Counted from the first letter of the stretch, positions 11,291-23,209 are shown. The stretch: 64,000 nt of DNA from Papilionanthe hookeriana x Papilionanthe teres (GCA_022702705.1 CM040432.1:46340540-46404539); one strand, 5' to 3'. The notes: generated by a model from the letters alone, not told the origin. Translations and numbers: made by a program.

Positions 11291-13094
11291 TTTACTTTAT
11301 TTTTAATTTTAATTAAAATTTTAAAAGAGTTTAATAATTTAATTAAGTCTTTTAATGTTTCAAATTTGAGTTATCATTTTAATTAAGAGTTGAATATTAA
11401 TGAGATAATTAATTTAGGGACTTTTTAAATTAAAGAATAAATCTCTTCCTAATAAATATCCCTTATTTTAATAATTCCGATTTATTATTCCTCCAAATTT
11501 AATCTATTATTTAATTAAAGTTTAATCATTTTAAAATTATTTAATGGGTTTCTACCCTTTAATTATTTAAATTTCAATCATCCAAATCAGATTAAGATCA
11601 AATATTTTACTTGTTGATTTTTTATTAAACCTAAAGTTTTAATTAAGGGTTAAAAGTTTAATTACCATTTTACCCCTTTAGCTTAATAATTTCATAACTC
11701 ACTAAATTGAACTCAAATGAACTTGAAATTTTTATGTGACTTCACTCATATGTCAACAAAGACATGAGAGGAGAAAATGTGATTTTTCTGTATTTAATTT
11801 ATTTATATAATTATTTTTGGTGGAAAATAGAGATTTTCAAGGAAAATTTAATAACATGACCAAGGGAAAGTTTCTGTCCTTAAGAAAATTAGGGGACATT
11901 CCTAATGACCAGAGAAGCACTTGGACCAATTTTGGTGATTTTTTGAATCATATTATTTTTATTATAATTATTTTAAGTTTTGGAGTATTAATTAATTTAA
12001 AAATAAAATAAATGTTGAAAAATGGGTTTTATATTTTTCAAAAATCTCTCTGATACCAAGGAAACCAGAGAAGCAAATTTTGCAATTTTCTGATTTTTTT
12101 ATGATTTATTGTAATTATTTTAGTGAAAATGCTAGAAAATACATTTTTTTAATTTTAAAATTACCCTAGGGTTTTAAAATTCAATATCTCACTAAATAGA
12201 CCTAGGAAAAATGTGGGATTTGTTCCTAAGTGATTAAAATTCAAAATATGACATTTTGGTGAATTTTATTATTTTTGTGATTTTTATTATTTTTTAATTA
12301 TTAAAAATATTAAAATATTATTAAAAATCAACTTTTTTAGAAAATTGAAATTTTAATTTTCTTAGATTTCCCTGATATCAGAGAGGCTCCAAAACCAATT
12401 TGGTGAATTTTTTAAAAGTATTTTAAAAGTTATGAATTTTTAAAGTTTAAAATGGCTAAGTGACTTAATCAACCCAATTAGTAGGGCTAACCAAGTCCAA
12501 TTGACCTCAAATTTTTATGGTGGGTTCCTCTGATCCTAAAGGTCAGTGGAGAATTGATTTCAAGTCAATTTGATGTCTGGTTAACTCTAATTAATTAAAG
12601 ACCTATTTTGGGTGTTTAAGCCAATTAGGGTTGTTTTAAATAAACTAAGTCAAAACCTATTTTTCCTAGGGTTCTCTGGTCATAAGGAACATCACCAAAT
12701 TTTCCTAGAATTTATTTCACAACATGCTATTTACTGGAATTAAAATACTCAAAACAGTGACTCGAACTTGAAAAATCAAGAACTCTTCATAGGGATGGCC
12801 TCGACTTTGGAAAATTCGGGGAATGTTCCCGAATTCAGAGGCTTCAAAGCCACTATGGTCTCATGCCATGGTGAATTGTATGCATGCATGGAGAATTAAA
12901 ACAATGCAGAGAGTAAATAAATTATAAAAAATAAAATACTTGATGAAATTAAATGATTTCTTTTCCACATTATTCTCCTCTCTTCAACGAGCGAGAGGGT
13001 ATTTTATTTTATTTTTGTGATTTTTCTACACGGAGATATGAATTTTTGAAGTTTAGGGAATTAAATAAATAAGAAAATACCCTATTTATCTATT

Positions 13095-13310
13095 TATCCA
13101 CGCGGCGCCGCGTCGACCTCGGCGACTCCGAACGCACACGCGTCGCGCTCCCATTCGACGCCGCCACCCGAGTCGGCGGCCGGGCCCCGCGGTTCTCGTA
13201 CCGTCTCCCGGTCCGACGCGATCTCGGCCGTCCGTGCGCGCGTGTATCGAATGGACGGCATCCGTTCATCGTCCCCGAGTGTTCTCGCCCGAGAGCCGTC
13301 CACACTAAAT
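13095..13310. other. CpG-rich core of family A
   Basis: A sharp GC-rich block (CG dinucleotides throughout, for example GCGGCGCCGCGTCG) inside sequence that is otherwise AT-rich. Homologous blocks lie at about 33180-33390 (reverse strand), 39930-40150 and 25600-25820, all with fewer CpGs. Two overlapping minus frames are open here (71 and 69 codons), but such openness is expected in GC-rich DNA and I do not call a gene. Confidence 0.75.
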
Positions 13311-14579
13311 CCTTAAGATCTCGCTCGATTCTCGATGGATTTTTACGTTCTTATACTCTATGGATTCGTCTTGAAGAGACGAACACATCTATACGGCTAA
13401 CATGCATTGAAACTAAGGCATTTGAAATGGAGAATCTCCGAAGCTCGGGATGGATAGTTAACTCATACCTTAGCTCGGAGAAGTGTGGCTTCGATCCGAG
13501 AGTTGTTGCACCTTCGATTGGGTCCCGAGCAAGCTCCGGATGAAGTCTCCGGTGCAGTGAATTGCACTGGCTATGAAAGTGACCACAGTCCGATCACAAA
13601 GCTTGGAGGCTGAAGCAAGCTGGGTGGCCTGGAGATGGGGCTTTTGATGGTGGACACCTTCCCTTGGTCCGAGTGAAGGTGTAGAGCCGATCGATTTGGG
13701 AATTGGCTCACCGTGGAGAAGTGTCCCGGTTTTGGGTGGAATTTCGACTCTAAAATTGAGCTTACGAGAGGAGAAATGGCAGGGGGATCTCACTGGGGAT
13801 CAAGTGCTCTAAGAGTGGAGAAGGGTCTGGAACAATTTTGGCAGAGTTTTGGCGAGGTTTGTGCTTGGCTCCTCTCATGGCCGAGAGGGGTGGAGTTTAA
13901 ATAGGAGAGGGTGGAGGGCCTCCCAGGGAGAGTTAGGGCTTGGGATCGAGCTGCTACGAGTGAGGAGAAGATCGGCCATGGTGACCACTAGGGATGGGGC
14001 GGCTCGGCAAGTGAGAATTTCGATGTTGGCTCACATGTGAGCTCTCGGCCATGGTGTTTTCCGGCGGCCTGGTGGCCGGCCGGCCGGGCATGGGTCACCC
14101 TCGGGGTCGGGTGGGTCGAGGCTGGAGGTTTGTGCGATCGATTGGCAATTGCCATGTGTAAAGGAGTTGGATTGAAATGGAATGGGGGATGAGCCTCATT
14201 TTGGGTCCAAATGGGTCAACCCACCTTTGGGCTTGGTTCACCTCCCCATGGCTCTGATTTTGGGGTGAGAGGATCGGTTGAGTCGGCCAAGAGAGAGTGG
14301 TGTGGTCTCTATCCATGATGAGGTGGCTAAACATGGTTTAGTGTGTGACATGCTTAAGGTAAAAAAGGCTTAATGAAAGATTAGGAAAGGAGCCCCTCCT
14401 TTTACCATTAATGGCATGGTCACATGTCAAGCCTCCCATGGCTTCATGTGGCTTGTCAATGGCTTGCATGGCTTGTCTTTGGCTTGGGGAAAGTTGAGTC
14501 AATTTCATAAAAATGGGTTTTAAGAAATTTTTGGTAATTTGATGGGAATTTGGATGAAGCTTCATTTGGAATAATTCAA

Positions 14580-15640
14580 TGATGATTTTAGGACTTAGGT
14601 AATGGATTTAATTAAATGGATGACAAATGGAGATGTCATGTGGGCTTTAGGGTAGATTTGGGCTTTTGAATTTTGAAGGAAATGAGGCTTTTAGAAGGGT
14701 TTAAGGGAAGTGGGCTTTTAAGTTTATGAATGTGTTCATGGATGAAAATTTTTGTAAAAGGTTGGGCCAAATAATTGTTGGGTTTAGCTCATGGATGTGT
14801 CATGAGTAACTTGAAGCAAATTTGGGGTAGTTTGGGCTTGAATTGGGTTGGATTTGGATTCTTTTGGTGAATGGGCCAATATAGGTCCAAGTGGGCCAAG
14901 TTGGGCCAATGTTAGGCTAGGGTTGAAATTGATGTAGAATTATTGTTGAGAAGTGTTTATGGGAATGTTTCAAAGAGGTTTTGACTTTGGTTGGGCTTTG
15001 ATTTTTGGGGTTTGGATTCATTTGGGTTAGGTTTGGGCTTAGGTCAAAAAATGGGCCTTAAGGTCAAAAGTGGAATTGGATCCAAATGTCAATCAAATTG
15101 GACTTAGATTTGGTCTAGATTGGTATTGGGGATGTTGAATTGAAGTTTAGAATTGAATTGGACCAAAATTGGGGTCAATTGGGTAGGTTTGGTTTGACAT
15201 TGGGTTCACTTTGGATTAAAATGGGTCGAATTGGGGGTTTTGACAAAAGTAGGGTAAATTGACAAAATTGGCCCATGGTGTAGTTGGACAAAATGAAATT
15301 GAGAATATTTGGGATTTTCTGGAATTTTCTGGGAATTTTTTGAATTTTTGGATTTTTAGGCCAAGAAGGGTATTTTGGGTTATTTGGAGGGTATTGGGGG
15401 GTATTCTTGGAATCTTTGGTATTTTTGGGTATGGATGATCAATTTAAGTGATGTGGAGATGTTTGGGATTGATTTTGGAAAATTTTGGGTAATTTGGAAA
15501 TTTTGCAAAAATTTGGGTAATTTCGAGGTTTTGGGTAGGTTTAGTAGGTGTAGGGTCTCGGGGGTCAAAAATTGAAAATTTGGGAAATTGAAGATTGGGT
15601 GAATTTAGGTGGAAAGAAATCATTTTGGTTGAGCCATGAA
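14580..15640. other. Strand-skewed G/T-rich arm of family A
   Basis: About 1 kb in which the plus strand is mostly G, T and A with very few C, built from degenerate phrases such as TTGGGTCAAATTGGGG. The same skew is found at 21809-22690 and 40860-41700 and, as C/A-rich sequence, at 31200-32170 in the inverted copy. Frames at 15375-15686 are by-products of the low complexity. Confidence 0.75.
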
Positions 15641-16085
15641 GCCATTTCAAGCCCATATGAGCCATGAGAGGACTCATTTGAGGCATTCACTATGTTGTTC
15701 CTAACCTCTTGCGAGGGCTTAGGGGTTAAGGACCATTCATGTGAATCACCTACATGAGTCGGGAGGTTAAGTTGGGTATGGGTGTGGTTTTAGGAAGTGT
15801 GTGGAAATGTAGTGTGTAAGTGTAGTGTAAGTCAGCCCCTTCACTGCGACCGGGCCACCAGGGGCGGTCCTAAGGCCAAAGAGTCCTATAGGAACTCATC
15901 CTTTAAACTTCCACATTTGATTTCGACCCTCTAGGTGATTAGGGGTCTATAGTCAAATTTGTGGAGTTTGCGGGGAGTTTAGAAGTGGTTTGAATTTCTA
16001 AAAGGCGGGTCCCGATTCTAGTCCTCTAAGATAGTCAAAGGAAAAGCCTAAGGCTAGATCCTAAGCACTAAAAAGAAGAAGGGAA

Positions 16086-16110
16086 GACCTCATCAAAAAT
16101 GAGGTCAACA
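16086..16110. other. Terminal hairpin and end motif of family A, copy 1
   Basis: GACCTCA (16086-16092), 7-nt loop, TGAGGTC (16100-16106), then AACA. The equivalent hairpins are at 42142-42163 and 30705-30725, with a damaged version at 23140-23160. Similarity between copies stops just after AACA, so this is a real element edge. Confidence 0.8.
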
Positions 16111-16149
16111 GGATGATGGTGAAGATTGGGAGATAAGAGACAACGGATT

Positions 16150-16860
16150 TTAATTTTTTCTACTGAATTTCTAAATCTAGTGTCGAAGCAATGACATTGC
16201 TTTATTTTTACAAAGTTACTCCCTACTATAAAAATTAGTAAAGTGACAAAGGAAAGTACTATTTTGAATTATTGTATTCAAACTGGAAGGCCGATCAATA
16301 TTCGTTCTATAATTTTGAAATATGTATTGAGATTGATTGTTCATGGATCTAAATATAAGCTTGGACATCCTTCAACTATAATTCCTCTTTAAAGCCAGTC
16401 ACAGGTTCCATATGAAAGTTGGGAAAAAGTGCTTCTTCCTTGGAGGCCTATAGACCCAACTAATCATTATGACCGTCAGGCAATAGAAGAGGAGAATGAT
16501 CTGAGCCTCATTGTAGATCAACCATCTCAAAGTTAACGGCTTATTCAACCTTACTTTCCTGAAAGTTCCCAAGTGATTTTGAAGAAGATCAAGAAGTTAG
16601 AGAAAGAGGTACAAAATCTTATGAATGCTATTGATAATATATCTGATTTATTTGATCACTTAGATTGGAGAATGAAAGAACAATTTGATCACACTAGTCA
16701 AATTAAAGATAGTCTAAAAATGTGATGAAAAGGAATGCTGTGATTGCTGAGGATTCGATTGATGAATTCCATTATCGTCCCTTCTACAATATGTTTGTGC
16801 ACCGTTAATCTATTAGATATATCAGAGGAGAAGATACTACTGAGACTGATGAAGAGTAGT
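16150..16860 (+). pseudogene. Athila env-position ORF remnant, copy 1
   Basis: Reading-frame pieces include TGRPINIRSIILKYV, then VHGSKYKLGHPSTIIPL, then a coiled-coil-like stretch with KKIKKLEKEVQNLMNAI. The first blocks parallel those of copy 2 (an INIGSII block followed by GLGHYALIHALC), so both derive from the plant-specific ORF that sits in the env position of Athila elements (Pfam 'putative plant transposon protein' class). The N-terminal half is gone, and internal stops are present at several places. Function of the family is unknown. Confidence 0.65.
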
Positions 16861-17710
16861 GACTTTGCTTTATATTTAGCACATGGTATTTTTATTATGT
16901 TTTGGTGTGCTTAGTGTTGGCTTGATTGACTTTGTAGAATGTGATTAGACTTCTTATGCTTGGAATCTATGTTTGTGTTTAGTTATCAGCATTAGATATT
17001 GTAGTGTGTTTGCAACGCTGATGTTATATGGCTTGATGAACTTATTGGTGAATGCTTAAGTGTAGATTTTTGTAATGTGGATTTTATATATTAAGGTTAT
17101 GTTTTACGTTGTTTTTGTAGATTTTTTGTTAGTTAGTTACTTAATTGATGAAATGGATGCTTAAAGAGGCTAATTATGTTATGGTGTAACGTTGAAATGA
17201 TCAAAATTGCAAAAAAAGTTTTACCAAACCCAGAAAAATGAACTGGCGGCGCCGGTGCCAAAATGGGCGTTGTGGACCCCCAAATACAGACAGTTTGAGA
17301 ATTTAATTTACATAGAGCACCGCCAGTGCCCTATTCAGAACCACCAATGCCCGAATATAGAAAGGCCCAAAAACCTCTTTATTTCGTGATTTTTGGCCTG
17401 GGATCTGCCATTTACGCCATTTTCATCGTCTTCTACCTCCAGCCAATCCATTTTTGAGATCTAGGGTATGCTAGATTATGGATTTAAAGCAATTTCAAGG
17501 CTTAAATTGTGTGGATCTTGTCTTCTCTTGGTGAGAGATTCACCCTAAACTAAAAATTTTTTATTTTCACCATAGAAATTTCTCACATTGCTTTATTCAA
17601 GATTTTGAAATTTTAATGAACTTTTGAGATTTTCCATAGTTATTTAAGCTCTTACATTGTGATTTTGAAATTTATTAGATTTTCTTGCAAATTTTTAGAA
17701 AATTTCACAT
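16861..17710. other. Spacer between the two env-position ORFs, with GC-rich motif
   Basis: Mostly AT-rich leader-like sequence. At 17244-17270 lies a GC-rich block (GGCGGCGCCGGTGCC), and at 17318-17350 a CACCGCCAGTGCC block. Similar CACCGCCGGCAC blocks occur inside the 3' LTR at 20290-20390. The 60-codon frame at 17207-17389 covers these blocks and is not convincing as a gene. Confidence 0.5.
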
Positions 17711-18835
17711 GGCTCCTAAAACAAGTTAAGAGAAGAGAAAGTTGGATTTTGATGAAGAAAGATTTGTTAATGTGAAAGCACAATACAGTTTAAATTCATT
17801 CTTATATAACAAAAAGTGTATTCAAGATCGTGCTTTTGAAAATCCAGGTGGAACTGTAGAGCAGTTAATTTCTAATTGAAATTGGGAAACCTTTTGTTAT
17901 TTTACAACTAATGTTATTATGGGTACAGTTCTAGAATTTTATGCAAATCTGCCTTGGACTGAAATAGAATATGTGCTTGTTCGAGGAAAATGGTAGAATT
18001 CACCCCTCAGCGTATTAATGCTTTTTAGTAGTTAAGGGGGATGAGGTTTTGTGAATATGAAAACTTTGATATGATGGGAGGAAAATATAAAAGAAGTGAT
18101 TGCTTTTCATACTGATGTAATAAGAGAATGGAAAGCAAAGCAAAAACATATGATTAATTTCCCTGCTTCCAAGTGAAATGTAGCTTCTAAAGCATGACAC
18201 TACTTCATCTCTGGAAGATTACTACCTTCTTATCATCATAGTGAAGTCACTAGATATAGAAAAATTCTTAATTACTGTATTCAGACTATGAAATATATTA
18301 ATATTGGATCGATTATCTTCAAGAATATTTAGACTTTTGCTAGAGGAGAACCCACTGGTGGATTAGGACATTATGCCTTGATTCATGCATTATGTGCACA
18401 GTCTGAAGTTATTTTGATAGTTATAGGGAGTTAGTCCATCCACTGAGGCCTATTACCAAGACCATTATTTGTACTTTTAAGTCTCATGTGGTTGGGAGAG
18501 GAGAAAGTAGTAGTATTGATATTCCTACTACCAACCAAGATATTCTATCTACTTATGAGCCACCTACACTATCTGATGTTATGGAGAAGTTGATGATTCA
18601 GGGTGCTAGTAAAGATAGACACCATCACAGGATGGATGACTTTGAGGCTAGAAGTGATGTGAAAGAAGATTACATGAGGAGTAGAGTTGAATATGATATT
18701 GCTTACCTTGATGCTCAGGTTAGATTCATGAGGGGAAACACTGGAGTGATATTTCCTACCTGTCCCAGTCATGCTCCTTACTGACCTGATGATGCAAAAG
18801 AAGCTGAAGAAGCTGGTGATGATGATTTATAGTTT
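17711..18835 (+). pseudogene. Athila env-position ORF, copy 2 (more complete)
   Basis: Starts at ATG 17708-17710 with MAPKTS, as in family members that open MAPK-. It then has RAFENPGG (near residue 40), VLEFYANLPW (about residue 75) and VLVRGKW (about residue 90), the three best-conserved blocks of this ORF. Later blocks GGLGHYALIHALC and the C-terminal part at 18488-18784 (HHHRMDDFEARSDVKEDYMR, helical) follow. Stops at codon 7 and near 17880, plus several frameshifts, make it non-functional. The family has no known biochemical activity; an envelope role has been suggested only from position. Confidence 0.75.
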
Positions 18836-19636
18836 TGTGATTTCTGTTTATTTTATTTGTGTGTTGCAGTACTTTGTTGTATTTATTATTTGTTTTTTTG
18901 TGATTAGTCTAGTCTGCTGATGTATTTGAGTTAAATAAAATGGAAAAATGAGAATGTAGTGAACTCTGTGTTATTTTGTTTAATGATCTTTATTGAGGTT
19001 GGGATTTTTATGTTGGATGTTTAATGTTTAAGTGTTTAATATTTATTCACCCTTGCAAATTTTAATATTATATATAACACTATTTCTAACTATTTCGTGC
19101 TTGTTAGCTTAACGTTTTGATTAATACCAGCATAACTTCAGAAGATTACAAAATCCCAAAACAAAAAGGTTAGTTTTCTTTTACACTCTACATTTGAAAA
19201 TTTATATGTAATGAAAAACTTAAGTTTAGGGGAGGGTAAAATATTAACTCTTATTTGTTCTCAATTAATATAATTTCAAAAACTATTAGCACGACTTTTA
19301 GTAGTTGAACCTAACTTTAGATAACTAAATTTTTTATTTCATTTAAATATTATGGTAGATTTAAATGAAAGTTTTTAATAATATAGGTTGATTTTATAAG
19401 GTTAAGATATTTAGTATGAGAGGATTAGACTATAGTTGGCTATTTAAAGTAAAGAAAACTATATTATTGAAATGTTAAGAGACTTAATGAACTATGTGTG
19501 AAGAAATGATTGCAACTTTATGTTGAATTATAAAGCTAATATATATTTATAAAGTAAGGAGGTGTTTCAAGTATCAAATTTAGAAAGAGGAGAGTGAAGT
19601 TCAAAACTATTAAAGGCTATCCAGATATATTAATCC

Positions 19637-19711
19637 TCACAAGAAAAAGAGAAAAAGAAAAGAAAAAGAAAGAAAGAGAAAAAAAAGAAAAAGGGAAAGA
19701 AAAAGAAAGAA
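19637..19711. repeat. Long homopurine (GA-rich) tract
   Basis: About 75 bases of almost pure A and G. A comparable but differently spaced tract lies at 53428-53518 in the complete Athila-like element, at the same relative position. Confidence 0.9.
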
Positions 19712-20092
19712 AATATATGTAAGGAGAAGCTTGAGGAGACGACTAATCAAAAATTAGCTTCACTTGAATCAACCTAAAGGAAGAAATTTGTTAGTATTAG
19801 CCTATTTTCTAATAGAGTTTGCATGAACTTCTCTTTCATATAGTCTTCCAAGGCACCCTTAATGTGACAAATTATGGTTCATCTTGAAATGAATAGAAAA
19901 CTAGAACTCTTAGATTTGACAAATGAATATTCTTATACCTGTAGGTTTAGCCTGAGTTACTGAACTTATTTCTAAGAATCTTACTATTATATTAATTTGA
20001 ATAAAAAATTGTAGTATTATATAAGTAAAAAGTTCACTACTTTGAGTTATATTTTTATGTAGTAAAAGGAATACTTGAGGACAAGTAATAGC

Positions 20093-20105
20093 TAAGTTTT
20101 GGGGA
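20093..20105 (+). promoter_or_regulatory. Polypurine tract (plus-strand primer), old element
   Basis: AAGTTTTGGGGA directly before the 3' LTR start TGATGCACC. The complete element has AAGTTTGGGGGA in the same place. The tract would prime plus-strand DNA synthesis; the extra T splits the purine run slightly. Confidence 0.6.
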
Positions 20106-20108
20106 TTT

Positions 20109-21808
20109 TGATGCACCAAAATATGTTAGATTTTGCTAAATGATTTGTACTCATTTTTGGTGATATTCCACTTTAAAGGAATGTATTCTTCATGATTTTC
20201 TGCAGGTATGAAGATTTTAGGTGATTGGAGTAAAAGAAAGCGAAAAGGAACAAATTTTGGACCAAAAAGAGGGAAAATGGAGAAAACAGCCTTCTGGTGC
20301 CGATGGCTCCAGAATGGGCACCGCCGGCACCCAATTCCAGAGAGTTTAGAATTAAATAGTAGCCCAGCACCGCCGACACTCTATCTAGCGCTGAAAGTGC
20401 CTAATGTCGGTGAAAGTCAAAATTCAATGTATTTTGACGTTTTTTGAAGGGTTGCTTGAGGAGACTCTTGGGGAATTTGTTTCTAGACTATTATAGATAG
20501 TTATGGACACCCCAAAAAAACCTGTGTGGTGTGTGTTGAAGAAAAGAGAAGAGGGAGAGAAGTGAAGAGAGTGTGTTAGGGTTTGTAGAGAGTGTGTGTT
20601 AAGAGTTTTTTTTGTAAGGGATTCTTCTCTAAGGAGTGTAGGAGAAAGAGGAAAGTGAGAGTTTGCTTCTTCCTTACTATTTTAAAGAGAGAATTGAGTG
20701 TTTTAAAGAACAGAGAAAATGATTCAAAGGAATTTCAAGGGATTTGCTTGGGGAAGAAATTGAGATAAGTTTTAATTAATTTTGGGGTTTGCATGACTTT
20801 GCTTTTATATATAAAATCCATGTTTTGTTGTATCTTTCTCATGAATTTTGAATAGATTTCTGTGTATTTCTTCTTGTAATGTGATGTGGTGAAGTGTTGA
20901 TGTAGATTTGATGTGCCATATAAATATTAAGAAATTGTGATGGTTTTATACTTTGAACATCATTTACTTCTCGATATGGCCAATTAATGTTAAAACTGGT
21001 TGTGAAACATTCAATCAAAAAGGACTAAGTGTTCTACAACAATAGTGGAGAATCTATTCAGTGTCCATGAATGAGTTGCGTAGTTCATGGGAATTGAGTG
21101 TAAATAAATAGGAAAATATGATTTGATGTGTGTCGAATTGAAGATTTTAGAGTGACAGGCTGAAATCCCTAATTTGTTCCTAAAGTTTGGTAACTAAAGC
21201 AAGGGTTAGCCTTCAGATGAAGGGAAGTGGGAGCTCTAAAGTGAGAGCCAGTATCCTGCCATCCTAATCTTGGATTTATTAACTAAGCCTAAGATTTTCC
21301 AATTTTCTGTTCATACATAGAAGAGGGGGTACTCTTACGAGGGTAAATAATATAATTGCTCCTATTTGGTAATTAAATTTTATTAGCAATCTATATCAAT
21401 CACTCATCACAGAGTCATTGTAAGAGGAAAGATATTTTTCCATCTTAGAACCCTTCAATACCAAACTTAGTATCTGTTAGTTAATCATGTTTAGACATTT
21501 AGAAAGTAACTTTAATTAACTTAACTGTAGTTATCTTTGCACTAGAAACTTAAATAGTACTTGAACTTGCATTTTGAATTGAGTATTGAATTTCAAATAT
21601 TTGTTATTTTTTGATAAAGTTCTTACCTTCCTCGTGGGATAGATAATGAGGACTCCACTACAGCCCTGTATTACTTGAACAATACATATACTTGCGTATA
21701 TGTGTGACTGTTTGATTATTAATATGATCTTATTGTGAAATTGAACTGAAACTTTCCTTTGAATGTTTATGTTAGAGGTAGCACACCCGACACTGTGCGG
21801 TCGAGTCA
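20109..21808 (+). repeat. 3' LTR of the old Athila-like element (1.7 kb)
   Basis: Begins TGATGCACC just after the PPT and ends GTCGAGTCA at 21808, after which family A sequence starts. It parallels the complete LTR: an ACTTTAAAGGAATGTATT block at 20171, GGTGATTGGAG(T/C)AAAAG at 20219, the GC-rich CACCGCCGGCAC blocks, the 'AGTGACAGGCTGAAATC' block at 21152, CTTCCTCGTGGGAT at 21629, and ATACTTGCGTA near 21690. It is about 250 bp shorter than the complete LTR. Confidence 0.75.
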
Positions 21809-23165
21809 GGTTCCATTTGGCTTAATTTGGGATTTTAATTAATTTGGGGCAAGTTGGGTTTGGGTTAGGCCAAGGTTGTGTTAGGTCTCAATTGATGGGT
21901 CAAAAAGGTCTAGGGGGATGTGGTGAAGAGCTCCCAACATAAATTGGGTGGCAATTTTTGGATTGGGGCATTCAATTTGGTGTGATTTAGTCAAGTGCCA
22001 ATTTGGGGTAAAATTAAGGATTTGGGATTTTGGTTGACTTAGGTGAGAATTGAGCTCAAATTGGAGGCAATTGAATGTTGCATTTAGTCTAGGGTCATGA
22101 GAAGTTTAGAGTTTAAATTGAGGGGAAATTGATTGACAATGGGTTCAATTTGGGTGAAATGGGTCACTTGGTCAAAATTAGGGATTTTGAGTTTGGGTTG
22201 AAATTAGGTCTAAATGTGGGCCAAATTAGGTTTGGATTTGATTTAAATTGAGGATTTAAATTGAGGCTAGAGATGAAGTCAATTTGGTGGACATTGAGGG
22301 TGATTAAAGCATTTTTGGGTTAAATGAGTCAAATTGGGGCTTTTGGTTAAATTAGGCCAAATTGGTCAAATTGGGTCATGTGGTGGTTGAGAGAAATGAA
22401 ATTGGAAATATTTAGGAAGATTTGAGAATTTTTGGAAATTTATGGAATTTTTGGATTTTGGGCTAGGAGGGGTATTTTGGTAATTTTACAAATTTTGGGG
22501 CTATCTTAGGATATTTGGTAAATTTTGGTCAAATTGGTCACCTTGAGTGGTAGGGAATAATTGGAAATAGTTTTTGGAGAAAAATAGGTAGTTTGGGTAA
22601 TTTAGGGTAAAATTGAGATTTATGGGTATTTTTGGTAGATTTAAGGGCAAGGGGTCAAAAGTTCAAATTTTGAGAAAATTAATGTTCATTAGGGCTGAGT
22701 AGTATGAGATTGTTTAGGTTAATCCATGGGCCAAAGGAAACCCATATTTGGTCCTCTATGTGTTGGTACTAACCAAACCTTTAGCTTGGGGCTAAGAGCT
22801 TGGGGAAACCATCCACACGAGTTTTCAAACGAGTAGGGGATCAAGGTAGGATGTGCTTTGTTTAGGGCTGTGGGTGTAAAGTGTGTGTATTGTGTAAGCT
22901 CCATACCCCCCTCAGGGTAAATCCTAAGGTTTGACCACATATAGAAGTCTTCACTTGGGCTTCCTTATTCTTGCTCTTTTCCTCCCAAAAGCTGGAGGTT
23001 AGGCCTTAAGCATATGAAAACTCCCAATGAAATGATAAAGGTTTGAATTTCTAAGGGGGAGGGTTCCAAGACTAGTCTTCTAAAAAAGTCACCAGGAGAG
23101 TCCTATGACTAGACCCTAAGATATTCTAAAGAGAGACTAGACCTCAACCAAAAGTGAGGTAAACA
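21809..23165 (+). mobile_element. Family A repeat, copy 2 (direct, 3' part only)
   Basis: Corresponds to about 40860-42167 of the best copy: G/T-rich arm, the phrase TCCTAAGGT...GACCACATATAG near 22925, the AAAAGCTGGAGGTTAGGCCTTAAGCATATGAAAAC region at 22986-23021, and an end at AGTGAGGTAAACA (23155-23165; one base off the usual end). Its left part is missing at the Athila LTR boundary, so the Athila-like element probably inserted into, or recombined within, this copy. Confidence 0.75.
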
Positions 23166-23209
23166 ATGGTTTAAGTTTCACTTAGGTTCAAGTTAGGTTG
23201 AACCTAAGT

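Larger units (their letters stand above)
10834..16110 (+). mobile_element. Family A repeat, copy 1 (direct)
   Basis: Non-coding repeat unit. From left to right: AT-rich arm with TTTAA arrays (to about 13080), CpG-rich core (13095-13310), gene-like GC-moderate part (13310-14400), strongly G/T-rich arm (14580-15640), then a conserved end with a hairpin and TGAGGTCAACA at 16100-16110. The same order is visible in direct copy 36894-42167 and, reverse-complemented, in 30701-36013. For example, 11820-12010 matches 38660-38850, and 12960-13080 matches the reverse complement of 33400-33540. No ORF has coding character. It may be the long LTR of a large retrotransposon derivative; no polymerase is linked to it. 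Left end lost in the gap. Confidence 0.75.
18836..20108 (+). other. 3' non-coding region of the old Athila-like element
   Basis: Non-coding. From about 19200 it parallels 53020-53935 of the complete element in order: a GAACTC-like start of a 'TTAACTCTTATTTGTTCTC' block, a GGAGAGTGAAGTTCAAAA block at 19589, a purine tract, and a GAGGACAAGTAA block just before the PPT. This shared non-coding order shows that both elements come from one lineage. Confidence 0.65.
16150..21808 (+). mobile_element. Old Athila-like (Ty3/gypsy) element, 3' half
   Basis: Contains two decayed env-position ORFs (16150-16860 and 17711-18835), a 3' non-coding region with a long purine tract, a PPT-like run (20093-20105) and a 3' LTR (20109-21808). 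The last 1.2 kb before the LTR resembles 52750-53935 in the complete element, so they are relatives. gag, pol and the 5' LTR are missing; the left side ends against family A copy 1. Two env-position copies in tandem suggest either nested elements or an internal duplication. Confidence 0.75.

Noticed and set aside
13090..13305. Arg-rich minus ORFs in the CpG block
   Set aside because: Two overlapping frames are open at once and homologous blocks in other A copies do not keep either frame; GC-rich DNA is poor in stop codons.
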